From the NCBI GenBank assembly GCA_023213395.1, contig CM041465.1, positions 94,495,741 through 94,559,740 on the forward strand: a stretch of 64,000 bases of DNA, given 5' to 3'. The notes under the pieces are model-generated. The model had not been told where the DNA came from. It was given only the letters and a program-made list of their open reading frames with translations, and searched no databases. Below are positions 47,275-58,871 of the stretch, in pieces (positions within the stretch are counted from its first letter, which is position 1; every line of letters begins with the position of its first letter). A program made the position numbers and the translations under genes. Origin of the DNA: Cycas panzhihuaensis. Taxonomy: Eukaryota > Cycadophyta.

Positions 47275-47649
47275 GAGTTCTTGAATCTACCTCTTAATCT
47301 CTTCATTCTGAAAAATTGAGTTTTGGTAGAGACTAAGATTTGGCAAAGGTGAATTAGAAATTAGCTAGATTTCATGTTCAATTTCCCTTTTAGAGGGCAG
47401 CCCTTTTGGCTCTTGGAATACGTCATTGTACCTATTCCTTAGACCTTCAATCTGTTGTACTTGCTTCCTATCCAATACCTGTATTGAGGACTCTACTTGC
47501 TCTTTTTCTTCCACCTTTTTCTTTATCATCAACAACACAAACTTTCTACAATCATTAATCAATCTTTTCGCTTGTTGGGAAGATATAAGAGAGATCTTCT
47601 TTTGTGGATTTGATGCATTGATCAAATATGATTTCTCGTCCTTAATGAG

Positions 47650-47973
47650 TTAAATCTTTCTTAGCCTCCTATGATGAACTCCATCTCTATCATAGAGATA
47701 TGGATTACTAAACACAACTTGACAAACATCCAAATAGACTACCTCACATTCAACTTCATCAATGAACTTTTCAGATATTGCAAATTTAAACTTACATTGG
47801 TGAGTAACCTGCAACTTTGAATCTTTTTGCAACCATCCAAGAGGATATGGTTTTGGATGTGTATGCATTTTTAATCCTAGTTTCTTTATCAATACTTCTA
47901 AGATTAAATTCTTTTGACTTCCTTCATTAAAGATGGCATCAACCATACTTTGCTTCACTTGGATTCTTACCAT
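47650..47973 (-). pseudogene. Element 3 aspartic protease
   Basis: A 107-codon frame with VDAIFNEGSQKNLI, where gypsy proteases have D(S/T)GS. The catalytic Asp reads as Asn, so the protein would be inactive. It is followed by a spacer frame at 47625-47365 leading to RT. Confidence 0.8.
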
Positions 47974-48129
47974 GAAGAGCTCCTATCTAATCTCTGGATT
48001 AACTTATTGATGGTTATTTTTAGGCTCCACATTAGCCATGAGTATCAACTTCTCATTGGCTTCTTCAATGCCATAAACATCTTCATCACCCACTGAGTTA
48101 AGTAAAGCTTTACCTTCAGTGTTAGCTTT

Positions 48130-49230
48130 ACCTTTTCCCTTGTTCTTGGGTCATTTCTCTAGGTGTAGGAACCAACAATCTTCTATGTTGTAACCTGCTT
48201 ACTTGTAATGAGTACAAGTGACTTTGATTTGGGTGGTATTGGCTTGTTTCTTCTTGTCAAAACCCCCAATGGGTTGTTGTCCAACTTTATCTCGAAGCCT
48301 CTTTCCTTGGGTAGATTTGTTGCTACCTTCTTGAGGTGCAAACTTTTTCCTCTCAGTAAAAACCTTCTTGTTCCTCTTTTCTATGGCAATCGCCTTCTTG
48401 CTAGCTTCATCGAGCAATTTAACTTTAAACAGTTGAAGTTCTTCTTTGAATATGTCAGCAAAGACTCTAATATACTTCAGCATGATGTCTTTACCTAGTA
48501 AAGAGATGCCCAACATAATAGCTTACTTTTAAAATTTTGTTGTGTAGTCTTAGATATTTTGGCCTCTTTCCTGTCGGTAATATTATCATTTAATCCTTTG
48601 TTGCTCTCCATACCCAATATCATAGAATTGCTTTTTTGTGAGGATTTTAAATTATTGCCAAGTAATTTCATTTACATTATGGGATTTAAGATATGTATTC
48701 CACTAAACTAATGTATGCTTAGATAATTTTAACCTAGTAAAAGTAATTTTCTACTGGTTTTTATACCCATAAATGGAAAAATATGTTTCTAGTTGGTCCA
48801 ACCAACCATCTAACTGTTTGACATCTAAAGTTCCATCATAGATGGGCAGTTCAAGTTTTGCCTCTACCTTGAATGGATGTGTTATTACCGATGGATTGCC
48901 ATCTTCTTTCTCTTCTTGTTGGTCTTCTACTATCTCTTCATTTGTTTCCTCTTTCATCAATTCATCTTCTTCCTTCTTTACACCTTTGGCTATTGAAGAA
49001 GAAGTTACAACTTGTTGAGAGACTAGTTATGCCACAAGCTGGGTTAGTCTGTTGAGTTTTGCTCCATCTTCATGAACCTTTCCTCCATCTTTTGCTCTAG
49101 CTTAGACATCTTCCTTCACTGTCTACGCTCTTTCTCAAGTGGTTCAATTAAAGGTTTGCTGGTCAACAAATACTGAAATCTAGTTTTCATAAAACCTTTT
49201 CACAACTAAAGCAAGAGGGTTTTTCTTTTC
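48130..49230 (-). pseudogene. Element 3 gag
   Basis: The frame 48960-48751 has VEAKLELPIYDGTLDVKQLD and WLDQLETYFSIYGY, the capsid start of chromovirus-like gag. The frame 48516-48199 is Lys-rich and ends in CTHYK, which with IEDCWFLH beyond the stop forms a zinc-knuckle-like site. Confidence 0.85.
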
Positions 49231-49276
49231 TTTTCTCTTCAAAAATCCCTAAATTCCCAAGGATTTCAAGAAAACT

Positions 49277-49290
49277 AGCTCTGATACTAA
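49277..49290 (-). promoter_or_regulatory. Primer-binding site of element 3
   Basis: Minus strand TTAGTATCAGAGCT, five bases from the LTR, corresponds to the tRNA-iMet site TGGTATCAGAGC with two substitutions. Confidence 0.8.
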
Positions 49291-49295
49291 ATATT

Positions 49296-50410
49296 TGATC
49301 TGAATTTGAATGGAAAAGTAAATACTTAATCCAATTGAAATAAATCTAGAATAAATTTATAATAATATTACATTAATTTGAAGATATTTAAAAATTTTCT
49401 TACAAACTTCCTTATGTTTGTGCTCTTTTAAGCATGCAAAGGATTGCTACAGCAAGTTGGGAGAGAAAAAATGAGTGCTGGGCACTTTTCGGGCTTTTAT
49501 ACGTTCTTTGGAATCACTGCCAATGAAGTATGCATGGAGTTTTGGTTGCCAATAACCAAAAAAATCCTTTTCTTAGAGAAGAATTTCGTCGACGTCTTTT
49601 TCTTGGACTACTGCGGCTATTTTTATTCTCCCTTGGCTATAACTACACCTTCTTGGGCTCCTTCATTGCCCCCATAATCAGATTTGGGTGTTGTTCCATT
49701 GCTCCTTTTTGTACTTTCATTTCTTTTTTCTCTCCTATGCAGAATTTCTGTCTTGGAGCCGTTCTCTTCTTTTTGGAAAGTAATTTTGGATAAACTTTCC
49801 TCGAATCTTGCTCCTCTTACTACATCTATAGCTGCTGGATGTCCTCTCCTATCCTCTGTGAAGAAATATTGTTGTTTTAAAACCCTACAATGCGTAGTTT
49901 CTTCCTCAATGGTTTTTTATTTTTTTAAATTCTTCAATGAATTCATAAACGATTAAAGAAAACCCACTTAAATCCATTTAATTAATGGGGTTTTCTCTTT
50001 TATCGTGTAGAGGACACGTGCAAAAATATCCTCCTAAAATTTCATATGAAATAGACTCTGTTTTCCATGTAAAAAATCTTGTCATTTTTCCATCTTCTCG
50101 TACTCCATTTTCTGTAGTTCGCAGTGTTGCACTTGCAGTCCGCAGGGTTGTACCTATAGTTGCACTTGCGGTTGTACTTACAAACTACATGGTTGTACTT
50201 TGTTGCACTTGTAGACCACTCGATTGCACTTAGTTGCACTTGTAGACCACCCAGTTGCACTTGTAGACCACCGGGTTGCACTTGGTTGCACCTTCTTTTT
50301 TTGCAATTTTTAAAGCATCTTAAGGCATTTTTCTACTAAATAAAGGTTACAAACATGAAAAACAAGGCATTTTAAGAGTATTATAAAATTAAAGATCTAA
50401 AAATGGATCA
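49296..50410 (-). repeat. Element 3 5' LTR (1115 bp)
   Basis: Starts TGATCTGAATTTG and ends TGGATCA, followed by TACAT. Confidence 0.92.
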
Positions 50411-50415
50411 TACAT

Positions 50416-50973
<558 letters not shown>

Positions 50974-51305
50974 TGGAGATCCTTCACCACATGAGGTATT
51001 AGGTTAGTATGGGTCAAGGTTAGTAAAGGTTAATGATAAGGGAATTAAATAATAAGGAAATAGGGGATTAGATATATACAAGTTAAGTGAACATAATATT
51101 ATGAGGAGAGAGTGAGACTTTTTCTATAAATACCCCACTCTATGTATGATTCAAGTTATGTTATGTTAACAAAAAGATTGTTCTTAAAGCCCACTACAAC
51201 ATATCTTCATTTGTCTTTAGTGTATTTTAGCTCCATCTTCCATTACATCCACCTTCATCATTTTTGGGTTTCCTTACTCTTATTTTAAATATTATAGGGG
51301 TAACA
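50974..51305 (+). repeat. Element 4 3' LTR (332 bp)
   Basis: Starts TGGAGATCCTTCACC and ends GGGGTAACA, with the TATA-like CTATAAATACCCC near 51125. It has an 18-bp internal duplication (GGTTAGTATGGGTCAA...) absent from the 5' LTR. Confidence 0.75.
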
Positions 51306-51491
51306 AAGGCAAGCTTATTATAGAATTCTTCTAAAATGATATAGTAAGAGAAAATTATTAAATAAGTTAAATAAACAAATCAATTATGAGAGAGACAAGT
51401 GAGCAATTTTGAGATTAAATGAAACAACTAGCATAAGATAGTGATATATTACATCATATGCAAAAATATAACATGTAATAATAGTTAGAAA
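51306..51491. other. AT-rich spacer
   Basis: No feature seen between the element 4 end and the copia-like LTR. Confidence 0.5.
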
Positions 51492-51840
51492 TGTTGGAAG
51501 ATAATGTTTAATTTTTAGGTTAGATATTAATGTTTAATTGATGATATTATGTTAATAGATTATGAGGGTCCTTTTGTCATAGTTTAGGTTCAGTCGTAAC
51601 ATTAAGTTGTGACTCTATGTGTGTGGGATCATTTATTCACACTATTTTTGTAACATCTTGTAAGATGGTCATACAAGGTGCCATGTGTCACCTTGCATGA
51701 TCAACCCTTCGTGTTTCTATATTTTGTAATAGATTAAGGTTATTATTATATGTACACACTTATATGAAATACAATCAATGATATTTGCATTAATTTTATC
51801 ATTGTTTATTTTTATTTTTAGCATATTGATTGTGTACAAT
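51492..51840 (+). mobile_element. Copia-like LTR stub
   Basis: It starts TGTTGGAAGATAATG, contains TTTTTGTAACATC and ATATGAAATACAATCAATG (a typical 3' region of copia LTRs), and ends near GTGTACA. It is followed by a primer-binding site but no coding region or second LTR, so this is a truncated element. Confidence 0.65.
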
Positions 51841-51849
51841 TTTGCTCAC

Positions 51850-51865
51850 TTAGTATTAGAGTAGG
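51850..51865 (+). promoter_or_regulatory. Primer-binding site of the copia-like stub
   Basis: TTAGTATTAGAGTAGG corresponds to the plant copia site TTGGTATCAGAGCAGG with C-to-T and G-to-A changes. It shows the LTR is a left, 5' LTR on plus. Confidence 0.65.
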
Positions 51866-52084
51866 TTTTGAGAGGCAACTATCCTCCCTCTTGAGATGGA
51901 ACTTCTCAAACCTAGGATGTGTGTGGCATTTTTTTTTTTAATAAAGGCATTGCCTTGGTTGTAGAAGAGATTAGTGAGACATCCATATAGACTCCAATGT
52001 ATATAATATCTTGTTACAATCATGTATCAATATCATATAGAAATTGAGGCAGAGAAGGTATGATATATCATGACCCTATGATTT

Positions 52085-53172
52085 GAGTTAGATATTTATT
52101 TCAATACCGAGCTTCTCATTTCATACACCAAGTGTGATAATTTTATCCATGCATGCCAAGTGTTCAATAAAATGTTTGGTCATCTAGACTACCCTAAGTG
52201 CTAGATATACTTGGTATACATATCCTAAGGAAGCTCTAATTCTCTTCCATCTCAAGAGTTTTCTTGTTTTAATAGTAATGGAATTAGTAGTAAATTAGTA
52301 AAAAGGAATATATTGTTAGGAAGCAGACAACAGAGTTTGTGCCTTCATTGCATACATCACCACACTCTGTTGAGATGGTCGATTGAAAGAGGTACTAGAT
52401 GTTTTGTATACCACAAATAAATGTGGTGTTCTAGTGGACTCTAAAACATATGCTTCTATTTTGTAGGCATGTGGCAACTTGAAAGCATTACCAGAAGGTA
52501 AGCAAGTACACACCCATATGCATTCAAGAAAAACATTATGTTAGTAACCAAACTTGTAGGTATGTATGGCAAGTATGGAAGTCTACTGGATGCATGCCTC
52601 ATCCTTGAGAAAACACCCAATTAGAATGTGTTCTTAAAGAATGTAATGATGAGAAGATATGCTGTATAGGCCAACAATGATGAGGTAATTACACTTTACT
52701 ACCAAATATAATGTTTAGGCATCTAACTAGATAGTTTTTACTTTTACATATGTTCTTAATATATGTGTTGAAGTGGAAGCTCTACAAGAAGGCAAGATAA
52801 TTTATGAATGCCTAATTAAAAGTATGAATGAATTGGATGTCTTTATAGGGAATGACCTTGTTACTATATATATAAGATATGGTATCCTGGAATAGCGTGA
52901 TAGCAGGTTGTTCTTGTTATAAGTGTTGTCATAATGCCTTAAATATATTTTGTGAAATGACATTGATAGGTATCAAACCTAACTCAGTCACTATGGTGAG
53001 TATTCTACCTATGTGTGCCCATATAGTAGGTCTTCAATTTAGCAAGGAGATCCATGGCTATATACTCAAAAATGAATTCAAGTTAAATGCACTTGTGAGG
53101 AATAGCCTTGTAGCAATATATGCTAAATGCCAAATTGTGATGATGCCTAATTTTTCATGTACATCCTATTGA
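52085..53172 (+). pseudogene. Pentatricopeptide repeat (PPR) pseudogene
   Basis: Plus-strand fragments in several frames form consecutive PPR units of the PLS type: LLISYTKCDNFIHACQVFNK (52105), LQACGNLKALPEGKQVHTHM (52470-52530), GMYGKYGSLLDACLILEK (52560-52612), then the longest frame at 52879-53172 with WNSVIAGC, FCEMTLIGIKPNSVT and EIHGYILKNEFKLNALVRNS. PPR proteins bind organellar RNA. Stops and frameshifts occur every 30-60 codons and there is no credible start or C-terminal E/DYW domain, so it is a fragment. It is the only host-gene-like sequence in the window besides possible PMD. It starts about 220 bp after the copia stub. Confidence 0.85.
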
Positions 53173-53778
53173 CTATTTTAGTGGTTTCTAATTTTTTATT
53201 CTAGTTTTGTGTTGGATGGACTGAAGTTGGGGCAACCATTATGTATTCAACATATTAGCCTCCTATCCCTACTTTTTATTTATAGTTCCATGTAACAAAG
53301 ACATATTCTTAGAATATAAGGGATGACAAAGTTGGCACTTATTTCTATTATTGCTCTATCTACTAATGACCCTCTCATTGTTGTAGCAATAACTTTATTT
53401 TATGTCCTTGCAAGAGATGGTCAAGATGAACATCTATTACATATAGAAGTTTGTATTTAATTTTTATTGAAACTTCTCTTTCTATATGTTCCACAAGCAA
53501 GTGAGAAAACAACATCCTCACTTGGTTGTAAGCTTTTATGAATAACAACAAATTCAAGAATGGTGAAGGCTTCTTACTTAGGTTTTGATCATGATGGTAT
53601 TATAATTATGTCAAAGGTCTATAAATTACTTTCAATTGTGAAGGAAATAAATGTTGGGAAGATATATTTGATGTAATCACTTGTGTTCAATATGGTAACC
53701 TGATGCTAGCATATGAAAATAGTATATTCTAGCCTATAAATTATTGTTTGAGTTACTGCCATATTTAAAAAAATAACC
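53173..53778. other. Unassigned spacer
   Basis: AT-rich with no frame or repeat I can assign. The PPR similarity stops abruptly at about 53130. Confidence 0.5.
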
Positions 53779-53783
53779 ATTAG

Positions 53784-54173
53784 TATTAAATACTTTATGA
53801 TATAAGAAGTTATGTGGTTTGATCAATATCTCAAGTAAAATAACTGAACTATGCAATAAAACTAGCGAAATATGTATGAACAACTTAAATGAACAAAGTA
53901 TAGGTGAATTTGTCACCATGTAGGGCTCTATTTGGGTAGATTTTCTACATAATCTCAAATGTAAATGCATAAAGTAATGATATGAGGCTCTATTTATAGA
54001 CATCCTACTAATAATTTAATGAATATAATTGGCTGACTAAGTGGCACATAAGGCAAACCTAACCATATTATACAATGAGATTAAATTTACAATAGGGTCA
54101 TCTTAGGATTACATAATGTACATAAAATTACATGAAATACAAGAAATGAAGGTGATATTACATGGTTTTAACA
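53784..54173 (-). repeat. Element 5 3' LTR (390 bp)
   Basis: Starts TATTAAATAC (TG mutated to TA) and ends TTTTAACA, followed by a minus-strand purine tract TTAAGGAAGGA at 54174-54184. Confidence 0.92.
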
Positions 54174-54189
54174 TCCTTCCTTAATAGAA

Positions 54190-54640
54190 ACTTTGTTTCT
54201 TTTAATGCTGAGCTCATGTCAAAACTGTTCAAACTTTGGTTTGCCAAGTGCTTTGGTGAAGATGTCTGTAACCTAGTCTTCAGTTGGATGGTAGATAAGA
54301 TCAACTTCTCCATTTTATATATGTTCATGGGTGAAGTGATGATGGACCTTAATGTGCTTGGTTCTATCATGGAATATAGGATTCTTTGTCATCTTCAACA
54401 TACTTTAATTATTACAATAAAGTATGATGGGTGCATATTATTAAAGTCCAAGCTTGGCAAGAATCCTTTTAAGATAAATCAACTTGATTATAGTATGGAT
54501 AACTACTTTATATTTTCCTTCGATAGGGGAAAGGGAAACATTTGGATACTTCTTATAGCTCCACAAGATTACAACTAAGTTTATGTCAAAGAAATAGCCT
54601 AAGGTTAGATAGGAAGTGTCCTAGCAAACTACCCAATCAA
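54190..54640 (-). pseudogene. Element 5 RNase H
   Basis: Minus-strand text SLSPIEGKYKVV and HTIIKLIYLKRIL near 54440-54260 matches the copia RNase H motif S..EAEY.A......E..WL. It follows RT with stops. Confidence 0.7.
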
Positions 54641-55690
54641 CATCTATATGTCCCTTTAGGATAGAAAAATCAATTTGGTTGTATTCAAGGCCAAATTGAT
54701 GTGTGCCACATTTATGTTTGAGAATCTTAGAAGCAACTTTCTAATTAGATGCTTTTGGTTGTGACATATACCTAGAGTAGATCCTTATTGTATATGAGAT
54801 ATCTAGACAAGTATGGGTGAGATAAATGAGGCTCCCAACTAAATGCCAATACAAAATAGGATCAAAAGGCTTTCCTTATTCATCTAGGTTTGGCTTAGTT
54901 CCTCTCTCCATAGGAATTGGCACTGGCTTATATTCTATCATCCTAAATCTTTCCAAGAGCTCATTGGCATACTTTGTTTGATTCAAGAAGATATGTCCTG
55001 GTTCCTGCCAAACTTTAATTCTAAGAAAGTAGTGGAGCAACCTAAGATCTATCATCTCAAAGTTACTTTTTAATTCTGATTTAATCCAAGCAATGCCATC
55101 TGTGTCATTGGTAGTGATTGTAAAATCATCTACATAGAGAACTATGATTATGATTAAATTATCTCTAACCTAAATGTAGAGATTAGGATCATAAGGTGAA
55201 TGATTGAATCCATGTTAGTTAAGAAAGGTATTAATTTTTGCATACCAGGCACATGGTACTTGTTTGAGTCCATAAAGGGATTTCTTAAATTTATAGACTA
55301 AGTGTTCTTTACCTGAAATAATATAGCTAGGGGTTGCTTCAAGAAAACTACTTCTTTAAGCTCTCCATTGAGGAAAGCACTCTTCACATCCATTTGGTAA
55401 ACAAGCCAGTTGAATTGGACCACTAAAAACATAACCAAATGGAATGTAGTCATGTTAGTTATTAGTGCAAAGGTCTCATCATAATCAATCCCCTCTTGTT
55501 ATTTAAAACCTCTTATTACAAGGCAAGCTTTGTGACACTTAATGGTACCATCTACATAGAATTTTATCTTGTATAGCCATTTATAATCAATTGCTTTCTT
55601 CTAAGTGGTAATTCAGTTAGCTCCCAAGTGTCATTTTTAATGATAGAATTCATTTCTTCACCCATAACTACTTTCTACATTTAGTCTTTA
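54641..55690 (-). pseudogene. Element 5 reverse transcriptase
   Basis: The catalytic YVDDFTITTN is at about 55142-55110. Downstream are LLHYFLRIKVWQEPGHIFLN and YANELLERF (about 55040-54950), then PILYWHLVGSLIYLTHTCLD (near 54850), the copia RT end. Upstream motifs such as FKIQWLVYQMDVKSAFLNGE-like text lie near 55410-55360. Stops interrupt it. Confidence 0.85.
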
Positions 55691-56085
55691 ACTACCTCCT
55701 CAAATGTGGAAGGCTTAGGTGTTTCAAGGACATGTTCCATTAGGGAAAAATTTGTGGAGTGTCTCATTTTAGAAGGCCTTTTGGAAACTATAGGAGGAGG
55801 AGGAGCATCCTTTAATAGTTATTGTGGCCACTTAGAAGGTGGCTAAATGTTAGTGGCTTCCACCTGAAGATCATCAATTAAAATTAGTGGTAATGTTGTT
55901 CTTACTTGAGTTGTTGATGTAGAGGCTATTGGAATTGATGGAGGACCTAGAGTATAGGAGGAGGCTAGTATTAGTGGCTCTAGAATTTATCTAAGAGTCA
56001 CTTGAGATGTACCAACTTTATCTATAGCTATAAACTAAGGTTGAGGTGGAGTTAGGTCCTATGAATCTTCTACAAATATTACATC

Positions 56086-57100
56086 TTATATAGTGTAAGC
56101 TTGGTTCCCAATTATGTCAAACACTTTGTAGGTTTTGCAACTAAGTACATAGCTAAGGAAAATGAATTTTAGGCTCTTATCATCGTGCTTCTTTTTGTTG
56201 TCCTTTGGAATAAGTTTGTATGCCATGCATCTAAAAATCTTCAAGTATGCTACTGTTGGTTTTTGACATAACCAAGCTTCTTTAGGAGTAATGTTCCTAA
56301 CTACAACTGTGGGACTTATGTTGGTTAGGTAGGAAACTATGACTATGGCATTAACCCAAAATCTAATGGTAAGATTTTTAACACTAAACATAGCTTTACC
56401 TTTATTCACCAATGTCTGATTCATCCTTTCAACTATATAATTTTTCTATGGTATGCAAGGTGTTATAAATTGGTGTTGGATACCATGTTCTTTGTAAAAG
56501 TTATTGAACTAATTTGAGATATACTCACCACCATTGTCAGATTTGAGGGTCTTGATTCTTATACCACTTTCATTTTCAATGACAACTTTGAACTCTTTGA
56601 ATTTGTCTAAGGCTTGGTACTTGTTTCTCAAAAAATAGACCTACACTTTCCTTGAGAAGTCATATATGAATATAATGAAATATAGGCTCCCATTGAGTGA
56701 TTGGGTTGACATAGGCCCATAAGTGTCTGAGTGGACCAGCTCTAATGGTGTTGAGGCTCTCCATGCATTCTTGGAAGGGATTTTTTCTCTCTACTAGTTT
56801 CCCCTTAGGCAAGCCTCACATATATTATTATATCTCTTAAGTTTAGGTAAACCATATATGATTTAAATCTTAGACATAAGGTTCAAGCTTTACATGTTTA
56901 AATGACTAAGGTGTTGATGCCAAAAATGGTACTTAGTACTATTTGAGGTGATAATGTCCTTTGAATGTGAGCATTCATTTGCTTCTTGTATGTAAGGGAA
57001 TTCTTCAACAATTACATCCTTCACCTTATCAATTTGAGTTGTATTAGCCATTGAATATGATTCATTTTATGAAGTAATGGGGATACCATCTAGCCTGTAT
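56086..57100 (-). pseudogene. Element 5 integrase
   Basis: The frame 56424-56086 holds the C-terminal core of copia integrase: NQTLVNKGKAMF, FWVNAIVIVSYLTN, ITPKEAW, LKIFRCMAYKLIPKD and KSLKFIFLSY. The catalytic centre lies to the right (56.4-56.8 kb) in broken frames, with the zinc finger near 56.8-56.9 kb (RH...C..C type). Confidence 0.85.
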
Positions 57101-57192
57101 AAGCCACTATCTTCATGTCCTATAGCCATAAGTTTATTTGTTGCATAATATGTTATTTTACAAATACCTTGGCTAAAGAGGACATCTAAATT

Positions 57193-57441
57193 CTACTTGT
57201 TCATTTGGCTGATAGAGAATAGGTTCATCTTCATTTTAGGTACAAGGAATACATTATTGATGTAGTGCCTGATATTAGAGTTATTTAATACTATTAGAGC
57301 CCTACTAATTTTGGTCACATCATAAGTTAAATTATCACTAAATATGACAGTTTGAGTACTGATAGGGTGGGTTTCTTCTAACATCTTTTCTAAACCAGTC
57401 ATGTATCTCATTACACTTAAGGAGTCAAGTATTCTCATCAA
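57193..57441 (-). pseudogene. Element 5 protease
   Basis: An 82-codon frame with RILDSLSVMRYMTG, corresponding to copia WxLDSG.S.HMT. The Gly of the active site reads Leu. FLVPKMKMNLFSISQM matches the conserved V..L..NLLS..Q segment. Confidence 0.8.
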
Positions 57442-58871
57442 GTCGAGATGGAAGAACTATAAAGAATAAGTTATAAGAAGAGATATCCTGATTTTCTCCC
57501 ATATTACCTCTTTATTGTTTATTGTTCTACTAATTCCTTTTATTTCTGTTGGAGAATCATTACCTATTCTATGGTCTTTACCCTTGAGTGGGTCTAGGAT
57601 TCCAATTCTGTTGGTAGAATTGACCTTGTGGTTGAAATGATGGCCCTCCTTATGGATGGTAAGGGCCTCCTTGATATTGAATAAGACCACCTTATTGGAA
57701 ATAAAGGCCTTCTTATTGTAAAATAATGCCTCCTTATTGTGGGAAAAGGGGTCCTTATGGAGGGCATGGTCCTCCTTATTAATAGCCTTATTTTTATTGA
57801 GGGTAACTATGACTTCTTTGTTGATATAAGGTTACTCCTTATTAGTAAATTATGGTTAGTTGTTAATAATAAGAGGCAGCTTGTTAGAAGTTAGGCCTAT
57901 ATGATTGACTCCCTTGATCTTATAAGAGTTGTAAATTAGCTTGTCATCTTCTACATTTAACAACAAGATGTTTAGTTTAGTCACAATAAAGGTAGGTGAT
58001 ATTTAATCTACCTTACTAGTTCTTTTGATGTTGTTCTTGTGGTTGGTGCTTAGACTATTGAGGCTACTAATATGGATTGATATACTATGTACCAACTAAC
58101 TATTATTACTATTGAGTTACCTCCTGATGTGGCTCTTAAGATATGTGGGAGAGTTTAAGAGATATGGGAGAGTTTGGTGCTAACTAAGTTTTTGAGCTAC
58201 TATATTGACAATTATGTTCTTTTTTGAATTACAAGTTACAAAGCTAAGGGTTGAGTAAGATGTGGATGTCACTCCAAATTGATTAAGTATGTTCTCTTCT
58301 CATAACAAAAGCCCCTAAAAGGTTATGAAGTCTATTTTGGAATAATTACCATTAGTTTAGAGATAAAGGAGTTATATTCTATAGGTAAGATGTTTATAAT
58401 ACTAGAGATCAAATCATGGTATGAGGGTGGCTCACTACGGATTATAAGTTCATTCCTAATGATTTTAACTTTAGTCAAGTGGTTTGTAATGTTGCTAGCA
58501 AAAGGCATTACAAATATACGAGCTTTGAGAGTTAAGGATCTAGATTCATCCTCTCTCATAGAGGGTACAAAGTATAGTCATGCCTCATGAGATATTTAGG
58601 TAGTTTCAATAGTTTAGTCCACTTGGTCTTCAACAACCAAGTAGAGGAAGGATAAGGCAATGTTATCCTTAGCTTTGAAGTTAGATAAGTCTATGGTATT
58701 ATGTGGAATTGTTATGGTAGGATCATTAGGGTCTTTTTTTGGCATATATAGGGGTATATCTTCATTGACATAAGCCCAAAATTCATTCATAACAAGTAAA
58801 ATTTTAACTTGTTTTCTCCATGGTATAAAATTATTAATACCATTTAGTTCAATGTTATTAGAAAGTAGCAC
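57442..58871 (-). pseudogene. Element 5 gag
   Basis: The ATG at 58871 starts MLLSNNIELNGINNFIPWRK, the copia gag N-terminus (LNG.N...W...). Later fragments at 58559-58332 (FVMPFASNITNHLTKVKIIR, PPSYHDLISSIINILP) match the UBN2/gag region. Poor frames follow to the protease. Confidence 0.82.

Larger units (their letters stand above)
43425..50410 (-). mobile_element. Element 3: Ty3/gypsy, 6.99 kb, TSD TACAT
   Basis: LTRs at 43425-44561 and 49296-50410 share GAATTTGAATGGAAAAGTAA and GGATCA ends. The left LTR's TG is mutated to TA. The target duplication TACAT is perfect (43420-43424, 50411-50415). The primer-binding site after the 5' LTR is a tRNA-iMet type. Order right to left: gag, protease, RT, RNase H, integrase, with no extra gene. 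Gag and integrase-tail motifs are of chromovirus style, but a chromodomain is not clear. Confidence 0.93.
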
